Origin: an uncultured Eubacterium sp.
Lineage (GTDB): Bacteria; Bacillota; Clostridia; Lachnospirales; Lachnospiraceae
Direction: 5' to 3'
DNA: 64,000 nt
NCBI GenBank assembly: GCA_947088865.1
Contig: CAMUHY010000003.1
Coordinates: forward strand, 62,001 to 126,000
In this document: positions 38,971-47,753 of the stretch, one piece after another
How positions within the stretch are numbered: position 1 is the stretch's first letter
Layout: every line of letters begins with the position of its first letter
Position numbers and translations under genes: made by a program
The notes under the pieces: generated by a model
The model's input: the letters and a program-made list of their open reading frames with translations, nothing else
Database searches by the model: none
What the model was told of the DNA's origin: nothing

Positions 38971-39149
38971 TTCAACTGTACTTTTACTGCTTTAAAGCGA
39001 TAAATACAGCCCTTTCCTACTATAACTTATATTTAAACAATTTTGAACCTCTCACGACTAAAGTCGCGGATATTGTTGCCTTATATTACAAAATCTAAAC
39101 TTTCTTAATTATATGCAAGTACTTTTGCACATCTCAACAAAACATAAAT

Positions 39150-39959
39150 TTACATCAACATATTTATCAAATAAATAGCCCAATATACGGCAGGTGCCGT
39201 AAAAATCACACTGTCAAATCGGTCTAATATCCCTCCATGTCCTGGTATCAATTCTCCATAATCTTTAATATTGTAACTGCGCTTTATCGCGGATGCCCCC
39301 AAATCACCTATAATCGATAAAATTGCTCCAACAAAACTTGCAATTCCAAACGTATATACAGGATGAACAAAAACTTCTGTCATTTTTGCACTAACCAGAT
39401 AACCATATACAAATCCAACTATGGTTGCTGTTAAAACACCGCCAACAGCGCCTTCCCATGTTTTTTTAGGCGACAATTTTACTACCATCTTATGTTTGCC
39501 AAACAACACACCTGTAAAATATGCAAAAGTATCATTGACCCAAGAGGTAACAAATACAAGCCATATCACATAAATACCATCATTAAGCGCTCTTATCTTA
39601 TATACATACGAAATCATAAATGAAACATAAATAACACCCACAAATGCTGTCATCATTTGGCTTACACTGTACTTTGGAAAGGTTATCACATATGCTGTCA
39701 TAATCGCTATAAAAGAAATGACAACAATAAGAATCTCCAACTGTTCCATTTCTAATTTGATACATATATAATATATAATAGTAGTGAAATAACCTAAAAA
39801 TCCCATTATATTATTATGAATATCAACTACTTTATATAATTCATACAAACCTATCAACGCAATGCCAAAACATAATAGATAAAGATACCAATCTCCTATT
39901 ATAAGAGCTGAAATCATAATTACTGCAAGCACTGCACCGCTTATCACTCTGGTTTTCAC
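39150..39959 (-). CDS. cdsA: Phosphatidate cytidylyltransferase
   Basis: The 269-residue membrane protein has about eight helices and the CdsA signature [43 protein letters not shown] at the C-terminus. It makes CDP-diacylglycerol for phospholipid synthesis. It begins with GTG at 39959 behind AAGGAGG and follows uppS by 11 bases. Confidence 0.96.
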   Translation of the reverse strand: [269 protein letters not shown]

Positions 39960-39970
39960 TTATTTCCTCC

Positions 39971-40696
39971 TTATACGCCGCCAAATCTGCGTTCTCTTTT
40001 ATTATATTTTTCAAACGCTTTTATTAATTCTTCTTCATTAAAATCTGGCCACAAAGTATCTGTAAAATAAAACTCTGTATATGCAAGCTGCCAAGGCAAA
40101 TAATTTGACAAGCGTTCTTCACCACTTGTTCTGATAAGCAAATCAGGGTCTGGAAGCTCGCAGGTGTCTAAATTATCATTTATTGTCTGTTCTGTAATAT
40201 CCAAAGCGCACAATGTTCCTTCTTCTATCTGACTTGCAATTTTTTTAACCGCTCTAGTTATCTCATCTCTTCCACCATAGTTAATTGCAATCGTAAAATT
40301 TAAACCTGTATTATTTTTTGTTGTCTCTTCCAAAACTTCAATACTTTCAATAATATCTTTGCTCAGCCCTTCTCTCTTGCCAATAACTCTACATTTTACA
40401 TTATTTTTCATAGACTTTTTAACACAATCTTTTAAGTACAATCTTAATATACTCATCAATATTGAAACTTCTTCTTCTGAACGTTTCCAATTTTCAGTTG
40501 AAAAAGCATATACAGTAAAATATTTCACGCCGTATTCATCGACAATATAAAGCATATCTTCAACAACTTGACTTCCCACCTTATGCCCATAGGTTCTTGG
40601 CATATGGCGTTTTTTTGCCCAACGCCCGTTGCCGTCTAAAATAACAGCAATATGCGCAGGAATATTCAAGCCTAATTTTTCATTAAAATAATCCAT
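39971..40696 (-). CDS. uppS: Undecaprenyl diphosphate synthase
   Basis: The 241-residue cis-prenyltransferase shows IPAHIAVILDGNGRWAKKRHMPRTYGH with the catalytic Asp, the YFTVYAFSTENWKRS motif and the C-terminal DLLIRTSGEERLSNYLPWQLAYTEFYF. It makes the C55 carrier lipid used for peptidoglycan and for the glycan operon in this window. GAGGG precedes the ATG. Confidence 0.97.
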   Translation of the reverse strand: MDYFNEKLGLNIPAHIAVILDGNGRWAKKRHMPRTYGHKVGSQVVEDMLYIVDEYGVKYFTVYAFSTENWKRSEEEVSILMSILRLYLKDCVKKSMKNNVKCRVIGKREGLSKDIIESIEVLEETTKNNTGLNFTIAINYGGRDEITRAVKKIASQIEEGTLCALDITEQTINDNLDTCELPDPDLLIRTSGEERLSNYLPWQLAYTEFYFTDTLWPDFNEEELIKAFEKYNKRERRFGGV

Positions 40697-40724
40697 ACTC
40701 AGCCCTCATTTTTTATTACAAAAT

Positions 40725-40763
40725 CCGTAGAATATGGTAACTAATCACACCAGAATTCTACGG
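40725..40763 (-). terminator. Hairpin between frr and uppS
   Basis: Perfect 9-bp arms CCGTAGAAT/ATTCTACGG with a 21-base loop lie in the gap and are followed on the minus strand by a loose T-rich stretch. It may partly terminate after frr or stabilise the mRNA end. Confidence 0.5.
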
Positions 40764-40772
40764 ACCTTCACT

Positions 40773-41324
40773 TTAAACTGTCATTATTTCCTTAGTCTTA
40801 TCCTCAATTGCTTTATCAATTATAGCTACATATTTATCTGTAAGCTTTTGAATCTCGTCTTCAATATTCTTTAGCTCATCTTCTGAAATCTCAGAGGCTT
40901 TATTCTGCTTTTTAAAATCATCGTTTGCATCACGCCTGATGTTACGAATGGCAACCTTTGCATTGTCCCCTTTCTTCTTAACATCTTTTGATAATTCTTT
41001 ACGTCTGTCCTCTGTAAGTTCAGGAAATACTAAGCGAATAATTTTACCATCATTGTTTGGCGTAATTCCTAAATCAGACAATAAGATAGCTTTTTCAATT
41101 TCTTTTATAAGGTTACTCTCCCATGGCTGAATCTGAATCATTCTTGCCTCTGGAACAGATATATTGGCAACCTGCTGCAATGGAGTAGGTGCGCCATAAT
41201 AATCCACTCTAATTTTATCTAAAATATGTGGATTTGCTCTTCCTGCTCTGATAGATGTATATTCATCTTCAAGTGCTGCTACTGATTTTTTCATTTTTTC
41301 TTCGTATTCTTTTATCTCGCTCAT
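40773..41324 (-). CDS. frr: Ribosome recycling factor
   Basis: The 183-residue protein has YTSIRAGRANPHILDKIRVDYYG, VPEARMIQIQPWE and VFPELTEDRRKELSKDVKKKG, all RRF hallmarks. It splits post-termination ribosomes with EF-G. It sits in the standard pyrH-frr-uppS order. Confidence 0.97.
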   Translation of the reverse strand: MSEIKEYEEKMKKSVAALEDEYTSIRAGRANPHILDKIRVDYYGAPTPLQQVANISVPEARMIQIQPWESNLIKEIEKAILLSDLGITPNNDGKIIRLVFPELTEDRRKELSKDVKKKGDNAKVAIRNIRRDANDDFKKQNKASEISEDELKNIEDEIQKLTDKYVAIIDKAIEDKTKEIMTV

Positions 41325-41459
41325 TTATACTCTCTGCTAAAAACATATGCTTATACTATAAAATATATGTTTGATGACTAAAAACAATCCTTTGACTGTT
41401 CATCATCGAAATAGCTTTTCCTTTCTTAATTTTTTATATATATAATTTATTTTTATATG

Positions 41460-42164
41460 TTAAACGGTAACAACCGTACCATTAAATTGACCTGTCATGG
41501 CATTTAAAATGCTATTTTTTTCTTCAAGACCAAATATCATAAGCGGCATCTTATTTTCCATACACATAACGGAAGCGGTCATATCAATAACGCCAAGTTT
41601 TTTATCAACAACTTCCTGAATGGAAAGATTTTTATATTTCTTTGCATTTGGATTTTTCTTAGGGTCACTATCATAAACGCCGTCAATTGCTTTTGCCAAA
41701 AAAATAGCATCGGCGTCAAGCTCAATCGCCCGCAAAACAATTCCTGTATCGGTGGAAAAATATGGATGTCCCGTGCCTCCTGCAAAAAATACGACAATCC
41801 CTTGCGAGAAATATTGATTTGCCCTATCTTTAGAAAATCGCTTTGTCATTGTCCCACATTCAAAAGGGGTGAGAATTTCTGTCTTAATCCCATATGAACG
41901 GAATAGTTCGGATACATAGATACAGTTCATCACTGTGGCAAGCATACCTATCTGGTCTGCCTTCGTGCGGTCTATATTATCGTTTGACCTTCCTCTCCAA
42001 TAATTGCCGCCGCCAATGACAATGCCAACATCAAGACCTTTTTCAACAATCTGCTTGACTTGTCTGGCTATATCAATAATGCGTTCATCGTCATAACCTG
42101 AATGATTCGTACCTGCAAGAGCCTCGCCACTCAGTTTAAGAAGTACTCTTTTTAACTCCTCCAT
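41460..42164 (-). CDS. pyrH: Uridylate kinase
   Basis: The protein of 234 residues starts MEELKRVLLKLSGEALAG and has GIVIGGGNYWRGRSND, FFAGGTGHPYFSTDTG and the ADAIFLAKAIDGVYDSDP nucleotide site. It converts UMP to UDP. The ATG at 42164 is preceded by AAAGG at good distance, while a longer in-frame start at 42218 lacks this. A 135-base spacer with a possible hairpin separates it from frr. Confidence 0.96.
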   Translation of the reverse strand: MEELKRVLLKLSGEALAGTNHSGYDDERIIDIARQVKQIVEKGLDVGIVIGGGNYWRGRSNDNIDRTKADQIGMLATVMNCIYVSELFRSYGIKTEILTPFECGTMTKRFSKDRANQYFSQGIVVFFAGGTGHPYFSTDTGIVLRAIELDADAIFLAKAIDGVYDSDPKKNPNAKKYKNLSIQEVVDKKLGVIDMTASVMCMENKMPLMIFGLEEKNSILNAMTGQFNGTVVTV

Positions 42165-42242
42165 CGCTTTGACCTTTCTAAAATTATTTATTTTTATATA
42201 AAATCTTATTTCTGCCAATCTATATGTTGAATCTTTTTTTAA

Positions 42243-43079
42243 TCACTTATTATTTTCTATAAAATCGTCAAATATATCAGTTGGTTTAAAATCAGCATAG
42301 CACTGTGAACAGCAGCCATTAATCGTTGCTCCATTATTTACCTGTACTGATTCTGATTTAATATTACCAAGCACAACAGCTGTTGAGTCAATAATAACAG
42401 GTCCATGTACATCGACATCACCTTTGACTGCCCCTGCTATCACAGCAGATGTGGCAGAAATGTTGCCGACAATAATTGTTTTATGTCCAATTTTAATAGG
42501 TCCTGTACTTTCTATATTTCCTTGAATATGTGCATTTTCAGCAAACATTTCCTTTGTTTTGACATCGCCTATCAATTTCCCGCTTACAGTCAATTTTCCC
42601 ATACAAGTAATATTTCCAACAACACAGCCGTACAGTTCAATAGAACCTTGTGAATTTAGTTCCCCTTTAATTGACAACTCTTTTGCAATAATAGAAACAT
42701 GTTCTTGCGGTAAAATAGTATTTTCTATATTTTCATCACTGCCTGGCAATACGGATTGTTCTGTAAATTCGGATTCTTCTTTTGATGGATTCAAAACAAA
42801 TGAATTATCAGTCAATACATTATCCACTGATAAATGATTTATTTTATCTGATTTTATCTTATCATTTGAATTAAAGTTATTTGAATATTCCTTATCTAAC
42901 GATAATTCTGCTTCTTTTGCAAGACTGGCTGCCAATTTAGCAAGCTCTGGCTCTGTGGAAGACTCGCCGACATATTCTGAATCAAGCGTATGAACAATCT
43001 TATTATTTTCAACATTATTTTTGTCAAAATCATTGGCAGTCTCATTCAAATTATCCTTCAAATCTCTAAAAAACCCCAT
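42243..43079 (-). CDS. Bactofilin-type polymer-forming cytoskeletal protein
   Basis: The protein of 278 residues starts MGFFRDLKDNLNETANDF behind AAAGGAGGG. A long polar linker leads to a bactofilin beta-helix from about residue 145 (VSIIAKELSIKGELNSQGSIELYGCVVGNITCMGKLTVSGKLIGDV). Its strand pattern repeats every 17-20 residues, and it ends with a cysteine-bearing tail (GCCSQCYADF). Bactofilins polymerise without nucleotide and position cell-wall enzymes. It lies between deoB and pyrH. The Cys-rich end is unusual. Confidence 0.85.
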   Translation of the reverse strand: MGFFRDLKDNLNETANDFDKNNVENNKIVHTLDSEYVGESSTEPELAKLAASLAKEAELSLDKEYSNNFNSNDKIKSDKINHLSVDNVLTDNSFVLNPSKEESEFTEQSVLPGSDENIENTILPQEHVSIIAKELSIKGELNSQGSIELYGCVVGNITCMGKLTVSGKLIGDVKTKEMFAENAHIQGNIESTGPIKIGHKTIIVGNISATSAVIAGAVKGDVDVHGPVIIDSTAVVLGNIKSESVQVNNGATINGCCSQCYADFKPTDIFDDFIENNK

Positions 43080-43123
43080 CAAACCCTCCTTTGCAGATAA
43101 CAAACTGTGGCTATTATAGCATA

Positions 43124-44320
43124 TTAGTCAAAACAATTCAACAGTGAAGTGCCAATTGTTCCCTCTGGCATTTTGACACCAAAATTATCAGCTATGGTTG
43201 CCCCAATAACAGCAAATGTATCGGCTTCTCCCAAATCTTTTTTAGATGTCATGGATTTAGAATACGCAAGCATTGGAACTTTCTCTCTCGTATGGTCTGT
43301 TCCCTTATAAGTCGGGTCGTTGCCATGGTCTGCTGTGATGATTAAAAGGTCTTTTTCTCCAATAAGAGGCAGCAGCTCCCCTAATTTTATATCAAATCGC
43401 TCCAGCTCATCACCATATCCGACTGCATTTCTTCGATGTCCCCACAATGCGTCAAAATCCACAAGATTAACAAAACAAAGCCCGTTAAAGTCTGTCTTTG
43501 CTATCTGAATGGTCTGTTCCATCCCATGTACGGAACTTTTTGATTTATTGATTTGTGTAATGCCCTCGCCGTCAAATATATCGCTAATTTTCCCCACAGA
43601 AATCACATCATACCCCTGTTCTTTCAGTGCATTTAACACCGTTTTTCCAAACGGCTTTAAAGCGTAATCATGCCGGTTTGATGTTCTTACAAAATCCCCC
43701 TTCTTTTTTCCTACATACGGTCTTGCAATGACTCTTCCCACTTTCCATTGTTCCTGCATAGTAAGCTCTCTTGCAATTTCACAGTAATGATACAATGTCT
43801 CTAACCCCATTGTCTCCTCATTGCCGCATATCTGTAAAACCGAATCTGCCGATGTATATACAATTAACTCTCCATTATTGATTTCTCGCTCGCCCAGCTC
43901 TTCTAATATCTGTGTCCCACTTGCACTTTTGTTTCCGATAATTTTCCTACCTGTTCTTTTTTCTAACTCTTCAATCAACGCATCTGGAAAACCATGTTCT
44001 GTAAACGTCTTAAATGGCTTTGTAACATACAACCCCATCATTTCCCAATGACCTGTCATTGTATCTTTTCCTCTGCTACGCTCAGATAGCTTCATATAAC
44101 AGCCAAGTGGATTGTCTTGATGTCCAATCTGTTTTAAATTTGTTAAATTGCTTATGCCTAACTTTGTTAGATTTGGAATCAAAAAAGTTTCTCTGCTTTC
44201 TGAAATATGTTGTAATGTATTAACCCCAATATCCCCATATTCCTTTGAATCGGACATCTCTCCAATCCCCAATGAGTCAATCACAAGAACAAAAATTCTT
44301 TTATATTTTTTACCTTCCAT
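43124..44320 (-). CDS. deoB: Phosphopentomutase
   Basis: The protein of 398 residues begins [33 protein letters not shown] with the metal Asp. It carries [14 protein letters not shown] with the phosphorylated Thr, and [25 protein letters not shown] with the other metal ligands of the alkaline-phosphatase superfamily. It interconverts ribose 1- and 5-phosphate in nucleoside salvage. The ATG at 44320 follows GAGGA; 36 in-frame codons upstream are judged leader sequence. Confidence 0.96.
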   Translation of the reverse strand: MEGKKYKRIFVLVIDSLGIGEMSDSKEYGDIGVNTLQHISESRETFLIPNLTKLGISNLTNLKQIGHQDNPLGCYMKLSERSRGKDTMTGHWEMMGLYVTKPFKTFTEHGFPDALIEELEKRTGRKIIGNKSASGTQILEELGEREINNGELIVYTSADSVLQICGNEETMGLETLYHYCEIARELTMQEQWKVGRVIARPYVGKKKGDFVRTSNRHDYALKPFGKTVLNALKEQGYDVISVGKISDIFDGEGITQINKSKSSVHGMEQTIQIAKTDFNGLCFVNLVDFDALWGHRRNAVGYGDELERFDIKLGELLPLIGEKDLLIITADHGNDPTYKGTDHTREKVPMLAYSKSMTSKKDLGEADTFAVIGATIADNFGVKMPEGTIGTSLLNCFD

Positions 44321-44428
44321 AAAAATCCTCATTTCTGCGCTGCTTTTTGCGCATAAACAACTTTGTGTCAAGCAACGCGCAGACACAAATTGTGGTGTGA
44401 AAAATTTATTTTTCACACTATCTCCCAT
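44321..44428 (-). promoter_or_regulatory. Structured leader upstream of deoB
   Basis: Three inverted repeats lie in 108 bases: GTGTGAAAAAT/ATTTTTCACAC, TTTGTGTC/GACACAAA and TGCGCGTTGC/GCGCA pieces. The stretch is richer in GC than its surroundings. It is open in the deoB frame but does not resemble part of a phosphopentomutase. It may be a folded 5' leader or a dispersed repeat. Confidence 0.4.
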
Positions 44429-44790
44429 TTTATTTAATATTATAAATTTATATTCTATTATTGTCTATATTCTGATTGTTTATATTTCAATAACTTTTTT
44501 AAATCTCTTAATTGCATTTTTTGTCCTACAATTTTTTACACTGTTATAAATATACAAAATATAACTAACTACATTATACCTCTTATTTTAATACTATACA
44601 ACTTCTATTTCCAGCAACTCCATTTATTTTCATTCCTTATTTATACTGTATTTACAAACTAATAAAATTTGTAATTATCTTTGATATAAAAACTTTAATG
44701 ATAAATCAAATAGGAAAATTTCATCTTTCCCTACTCACCGCGTGGGGTGCGTGCTGCAAAGCAGCAAATTTCCTCACACATCCTGCATAT
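44429..44790. other. Intergenic, AT-rich, no gene seen
   Basis: No credible frame was found. A GC-richer patch at 44740-44785 (CCGCGTGGGGTGCGTGCTGC, then AAAGCAGC) may fold on itself and could be the remains of a repeat. The rest is A/T-rich spacer containing the probable deoB promoter. Confidence 0.5.
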
Positions 44791-44830
44791 AAAAAAGAGA
44801 CCACCCCGTATTTAAAAACGGGGTGACCTC
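44791..44830 (-). terminator. Strong terminator after the chemoreceptor gene
   Basis: Minus-strand arms GAGGTCACCCCGT and ACGGGGTGGTCTC are followed by six Ts. It ends the transcript of the methyl-accepting chemotaxis protein. Confidence 0.9.
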
Positions 44831-44913
44831 TAAATTACTACCCTTTTAATGACTTTATGTAAATCATTATCAAACAACTATTCATCTGTCTATTGTTTAT
44901 TTTATTATTATAA

Positions 44914-46554
44914 TCACTTCACATGAAACATATCCGTCAAATTCTTTAACATTTTTGTATGTGAACTAAGTTCCTCACTAGTAGCTGCGCTCTCCTGTGC
45001 AATTGCAGAATTTGTCTGTACTACACTCGAAATTTGTTTAATTTGTTCCTGAATATCTGAAACTGCCACTGCCTGCATATGTGAATCATCTGCAATCTGG
45101 ATGGTTGTCTCCATAACCTGATTTGCGCCTGAAACAACAAATTCCAACTGTGATGCCATCTCGCTGGCAATCTTAAAACCATGTTCTACTCGCTGAATAG
45201 AATTTTCAATCAAATCGGTCGTTGTCTTAGAGGCTTCTGCACTCTTTCCTGCTAACCCACGCACCTCGTCAGCAACAACTGCAAAGCCCTTACCTGCCTC
45301 GCCTGCCCTTGCTGCTTCCACTGCCGCATTTAATGCAAGAATATTCGTTTGCATTGCAATATTTTCAATTGTTTTAATAATATTGCTAATTTCATTGGAG
45401 CTTTCATTGATTTCCTGCATCGCGTCAATCATTTCTTTCATCTTCTGATTGCTCTCCAAAATCTGACTGCCGACTGTTTCTACCATCTGACTTGCCTGCT
45501 GTGCATTTTCTGCGGACTGTGAAATACGCTGTGAAACCTCACATATATTCCTCTCCAATCCCTCAATGGTACTTGCCTGTTCCACCGTTCCTTGACTAAG
45601 CGACTGTGCGCCAGCAGACACTTGGTCGGCACCATTAGAAACATAGTCTGTACTCTCCATAATCTGCGACATTGTACTATTTAATTTTTTCAAAATTTTA
45701 TCTAGTGATTCCTTAATAGAAACAAAATCACCAACATAGTTTTGTTTTGTTTTTGCCTTTAAATTCCCGTCTGAAATTGCTTGTAATATAACAGAAATTT
45801 CTCCAATATATCCCTTTAGATTATTCATCATATTTTGAAAAACACGTGTTAAATAACCAATTTCATCATTGGAATGAATATCAATCTTCACCTCTTGATT
45901 TGTTTTTAATCCCAAATTGCCTTGCTCCATCATCTGTGCTAAACCAGTAAGCTTTGCAAGTGGTCTGGAAACAAAACGACCAATAAAAAAAGACATAATG
46001 ATAATGCTTATAATAACTGCAACAGCACCTACCACTGCTGCCATTATCATTGTTCCATTAAGCTGCTCAATAGCTGATTGAAACGAAATACCTGCAAAAA
46101 TCAAGCCGTTAATCTGACCATTCTCATCTTTGGTAGGTACATACGAACATATATGCTTAACACCAAGAATTTCCATATTTCCGATATAACTTTTTCCTTG
46201 TTTCAATACAATATTAACCAACTCGTCTGACAGTTTTGTGCCGACAACGCGTTCTCCATTTTGCTGAATCGTTGTATATGCTCTTACATCTTTGTCAAAA
46301 ATCGTAAATTCACAGCGCATCATACTCTTTAACTCATCTAACATTTCATTTTTATTTTCTGGTCCCACATAACCATCCAACTCATATGCCAAAATATTGG
46401 TTGCATTGACACAGCGGTCTTTCAACAAACTCATAGCAAAGTTATACAACATGAAAAGACATAAAAAAACAATTAAAATCATGCTGGCTACCTGAAGGCA
46501 AGTCATCAAAATATTTATTCTGCGTCCTAAATGTTTTACTTTTTCATTCTTCAT
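44914..46554 (-). CDS. Methyl-accepting chemotaxis protein
   Basis: The 546-residue receptor has a first membrane helix at about 17-40 and a small extracytoplasmic sensor of the single-Cache type ([26 protein letters not shown]). A second helix lies near 170-192, followed by a HAMP domain ([19 protein letters not shown]) and a signalling domain with the hairpin tip [37 protein letters not shown]. It would signal to CheA/CheW. The ligand is unknown. AAAGGAG lies upstream of the ATG. Confidence 0.95.
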   Translation of the reverse strand: MKNEKVKHLGRRINILMTCLQVASMILIVFLCLFMLYNFAMSLLKDRCVNATNILAYELDGYVGPENKNEMLDELKSMMRCEFTIFDKDVRAYTTIQQNGERVVGTKLSDELVNIVLKQGKSYIGNMEILGVKHICSYVPTKDENGQINGLIFAGISFQSAIEQLNGTMIMAAVVGAVAVIISIIIMSFFIGRFVSRPLAKLTGLAQMMEQGNLGLKTNQEVKIDIHSNDEIGYLTRVFQNMMNNLKGYIGEISVILQAISDGNLKAKTKQNYVGDFVSIKESLDKILKKLNSTMSQIMESTDYVSNGADQVSAGAQSLSQGTVEQASTIEGLERNICEVSQRISQSAENAQQASQMVETVGSQILESNQKMKEMIDAMQEINESSNEISNIIKTIENIAMQTNILALNAAVEAARAGEAGKGFAVVADEVRGLAGKSAEASKTTTDLIENSIQRVEHGFKIASEMASQLEFVVSGANQVMETTIQIADDSHMQAVAVSDIQEQIKQISSVVQTNSAIAQESAATSEELSSHTKMLKNLTDMFHVK

Positions 46555-47072
46555 TTTATAATCATGCTCCTTTCTTCATATGCAAATTTGCAATTCATAC
46601 ACTAATTTGCGATTGAATATTTTAATTTTTCAACCTTTTAAAAGGGGCAATCATAGAAAATACTATGTTTTGCCCCAGCATTATGAAATAATTTTATATA
46701 ATATTGTTAAAAAAAGCAAGATAAAGTTTTGAGACTGTTACAAGTTGTATGTAAAGTTAATATAACATTATTTTGTAATGAGATAGTTAAGATGCCAATG
46801 AAGTATTGTATTAATTACGTTTGCACAAAACTTTTTGTTGAAATCAGACAAAAAATTTTCTGCTTGTTCATATACAATTCTATCATTATTTTTTAAATTC
46901 ATAGAACAAAATTTATCTAACACATATAAACTCTTTTCAATTTTTTTAAGAAGATTTAATAATTATACAAATAATAATAAACAATTAAAAATAAAGATAT
47001 TTTAAAAAATATAAAAATTTCGTATCTTTTAAAAAATGAACTTAATAATGTAAAATAATTTCATAACAATTT
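46555..47072. other. AT-rich intergenic stretch with a possible gene remnant
   Basis: A minus-strand open stretch near 46770-46950 reads like protein (MNLKNNDRIVYEQAENFLSD, then FNKKF) but has no ribosome binding site and ends after 44 codons. It is probably the tail of a lost gene. The rest is very A/T-rich and holds no recognised feature. It marks the change from core to accessory DNA. Confidence 0.4.
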
Positions 47073-47101
47073 TTGACAAGATGTAATATAATCCTTGCTA
47101 A
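47073..47101 (+). promoter_or_regulatory. Promoter of the type I toxin mRNA
   Basis: TTGACA at 47073-47078 with an 18-base spacer to GCTAAT. The mRNA would start near 47110 and carries a leader hairpin (GTTTCT/AGAAAC) before the toxin ribosome binding site. Confidence 0.5.
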
Positions 47102-47164
47102 TCAATATAGACAGTATGGGGATAGTTTCTCGGTTGCCCTTTTCAGAAACGGAAAGGAGGTTCT

Positions 47165-47248
47165 ATGAATACATTAGAAGTATTAACTTTACTCTTGGTA
47201 GTATTTGCTGCCTTAACTTACATAGATAATCATAACAACCGTAAATAG
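47165..47248 (+). CDS. Small hydrophobic toxin of a type I toxin-antitoxin system (27 aa)
   Basis: A plus-strand frame of 27 codons follows the strong site GGAAAGGAGG and begins MNTLEVLTLLLVVFAALTYI. This is one membrane helix followed by a short polar tail (DNHNNRK). It matches the pattern of putative holin-like toxins of Firmicutes, which insert into the membrane and are silenced by an antisense RNA. A minus-strand promoter and terminator embedded in the 3' untranslated region provide that RNA. Confidence 0.75.
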   Translation: MNTLEVLTLLLVVFAALTYIDNHNNRK

Positions 47249-47249
47249 A

Positions 47250-47357
47250 CAAAAAAAGCTATCTCCTACGGCAATAGGGATAGCTTGTGTAACTTGTAAA
47301 CTTTGTTGCATTTCTGTCTAGGGTAATGGGGAACATGCCATATCTCCGTTACCTTTT
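47250..47357 (-). ncRNA. Candidate antisense antitoxin RNA, about 108 nt
   Basis: A minus-strand promoter at 47364-47392 predicts a start at about 47357. A hairpin with arms AAGCTATCCC and AGATAGCTT followed by seven Ts ends it at 47250, right at the toxin stop codon. The RNA would pair with the 3' untranslated region of the toxin mRNA, as in txpA/ratA-type systems. Confidence 0.7.
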
Positions 47358-47363
47358 ATATTA

Positions 47364-47392
47364 ATTATAAACAATTACTTGCATATTTGCAA
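47364..47392 (-). promoter_or_regulatory. Antitoxin RNA promoter
   Basis: Minus-strand TTGCAA (47387-47392), a 17-base spacer and a perfect TATAAT (47364-47369). The -35 box lies in a perfect palindrome with arms AAACAATTACTTGCA/TGCAAGTAATTGTTT. Confidence 0.75.
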
Positions 47393-47407
47393 GTAATTGT
47401 TTAGGAA

Positions 47408-47437
47408 ATGGGGATGTTTTTTACATCCTCATTTTTT
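47408..47437 (+). terminator. Terminator of the toxin mRNA
   Basis: Arms ATGGGGATGT and ACATCCTCAT are followed by a run of Ts on the plus strand, giving a toxin mRNA of about 325 nucleotides. Confidence 0.8.
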
Positions 47438-47564
47438 ATAATTTTTTTATTTTTAAAATAATTTTTAATATAAAACTCTTTCTTTATTACTAATATCATA
47501 TTTTATAACAAATTCTCTAGTATAATCTGTATTTTTTCATTAAAATTTCCCATTTTATGCTTTA

Positions 47565-47730
47565 GTTAAGTGGATATTCGCAATCCGCTACGCTACTTGC
47601 TCAAACCCGCTAGCTACTATCGTAGCTTTTCAGTGGGAGCTTATACTCCCACTGAAACAAGCAAATCCCCCGCTTATGCCTTTGCAGCATTGAAGTGGGG
47701 GGGGGAGACTTCCTTGATGAGATTAAAATA
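47565..47730 (+). mobile_element. IS200/IS605-like element right-end remnant
   Basis: Two adjacent hairpins, CAGTGGGAG/CTCCCACTG at 47630-47653 and CCCCCGCTT/AAGTGGGGG around 47668-47702, are followed by ACTTCCTTGATGAG. The last 45 bases recur at 36421-36465. Adjacent subterminal hairpins without inverted terminal repeats suit an IS200/IS605 (TnpB) end and its guide-RNA-like transcript. No tnpA or tnpB is present. Confidence 0.45.
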
Positions 47731-47753
47731 TACTATTAATATTGTATATCTAC

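Noticed and set aside
39040-39085. Small hairpin CGACT/AGTCG between dxr and cdsA as another IS200/IS605 end
   Set aside because: The stem is only five bases and the similarity to the 47.6-kb element is too short to support.
44321-44428. N-terminal extension of deoB by 36 residues
   Set aside because: The ATG at 44320 has a proper GAGGA site and matches the family start, while the extension is repeat-like and shows no phosphopentomutase features.
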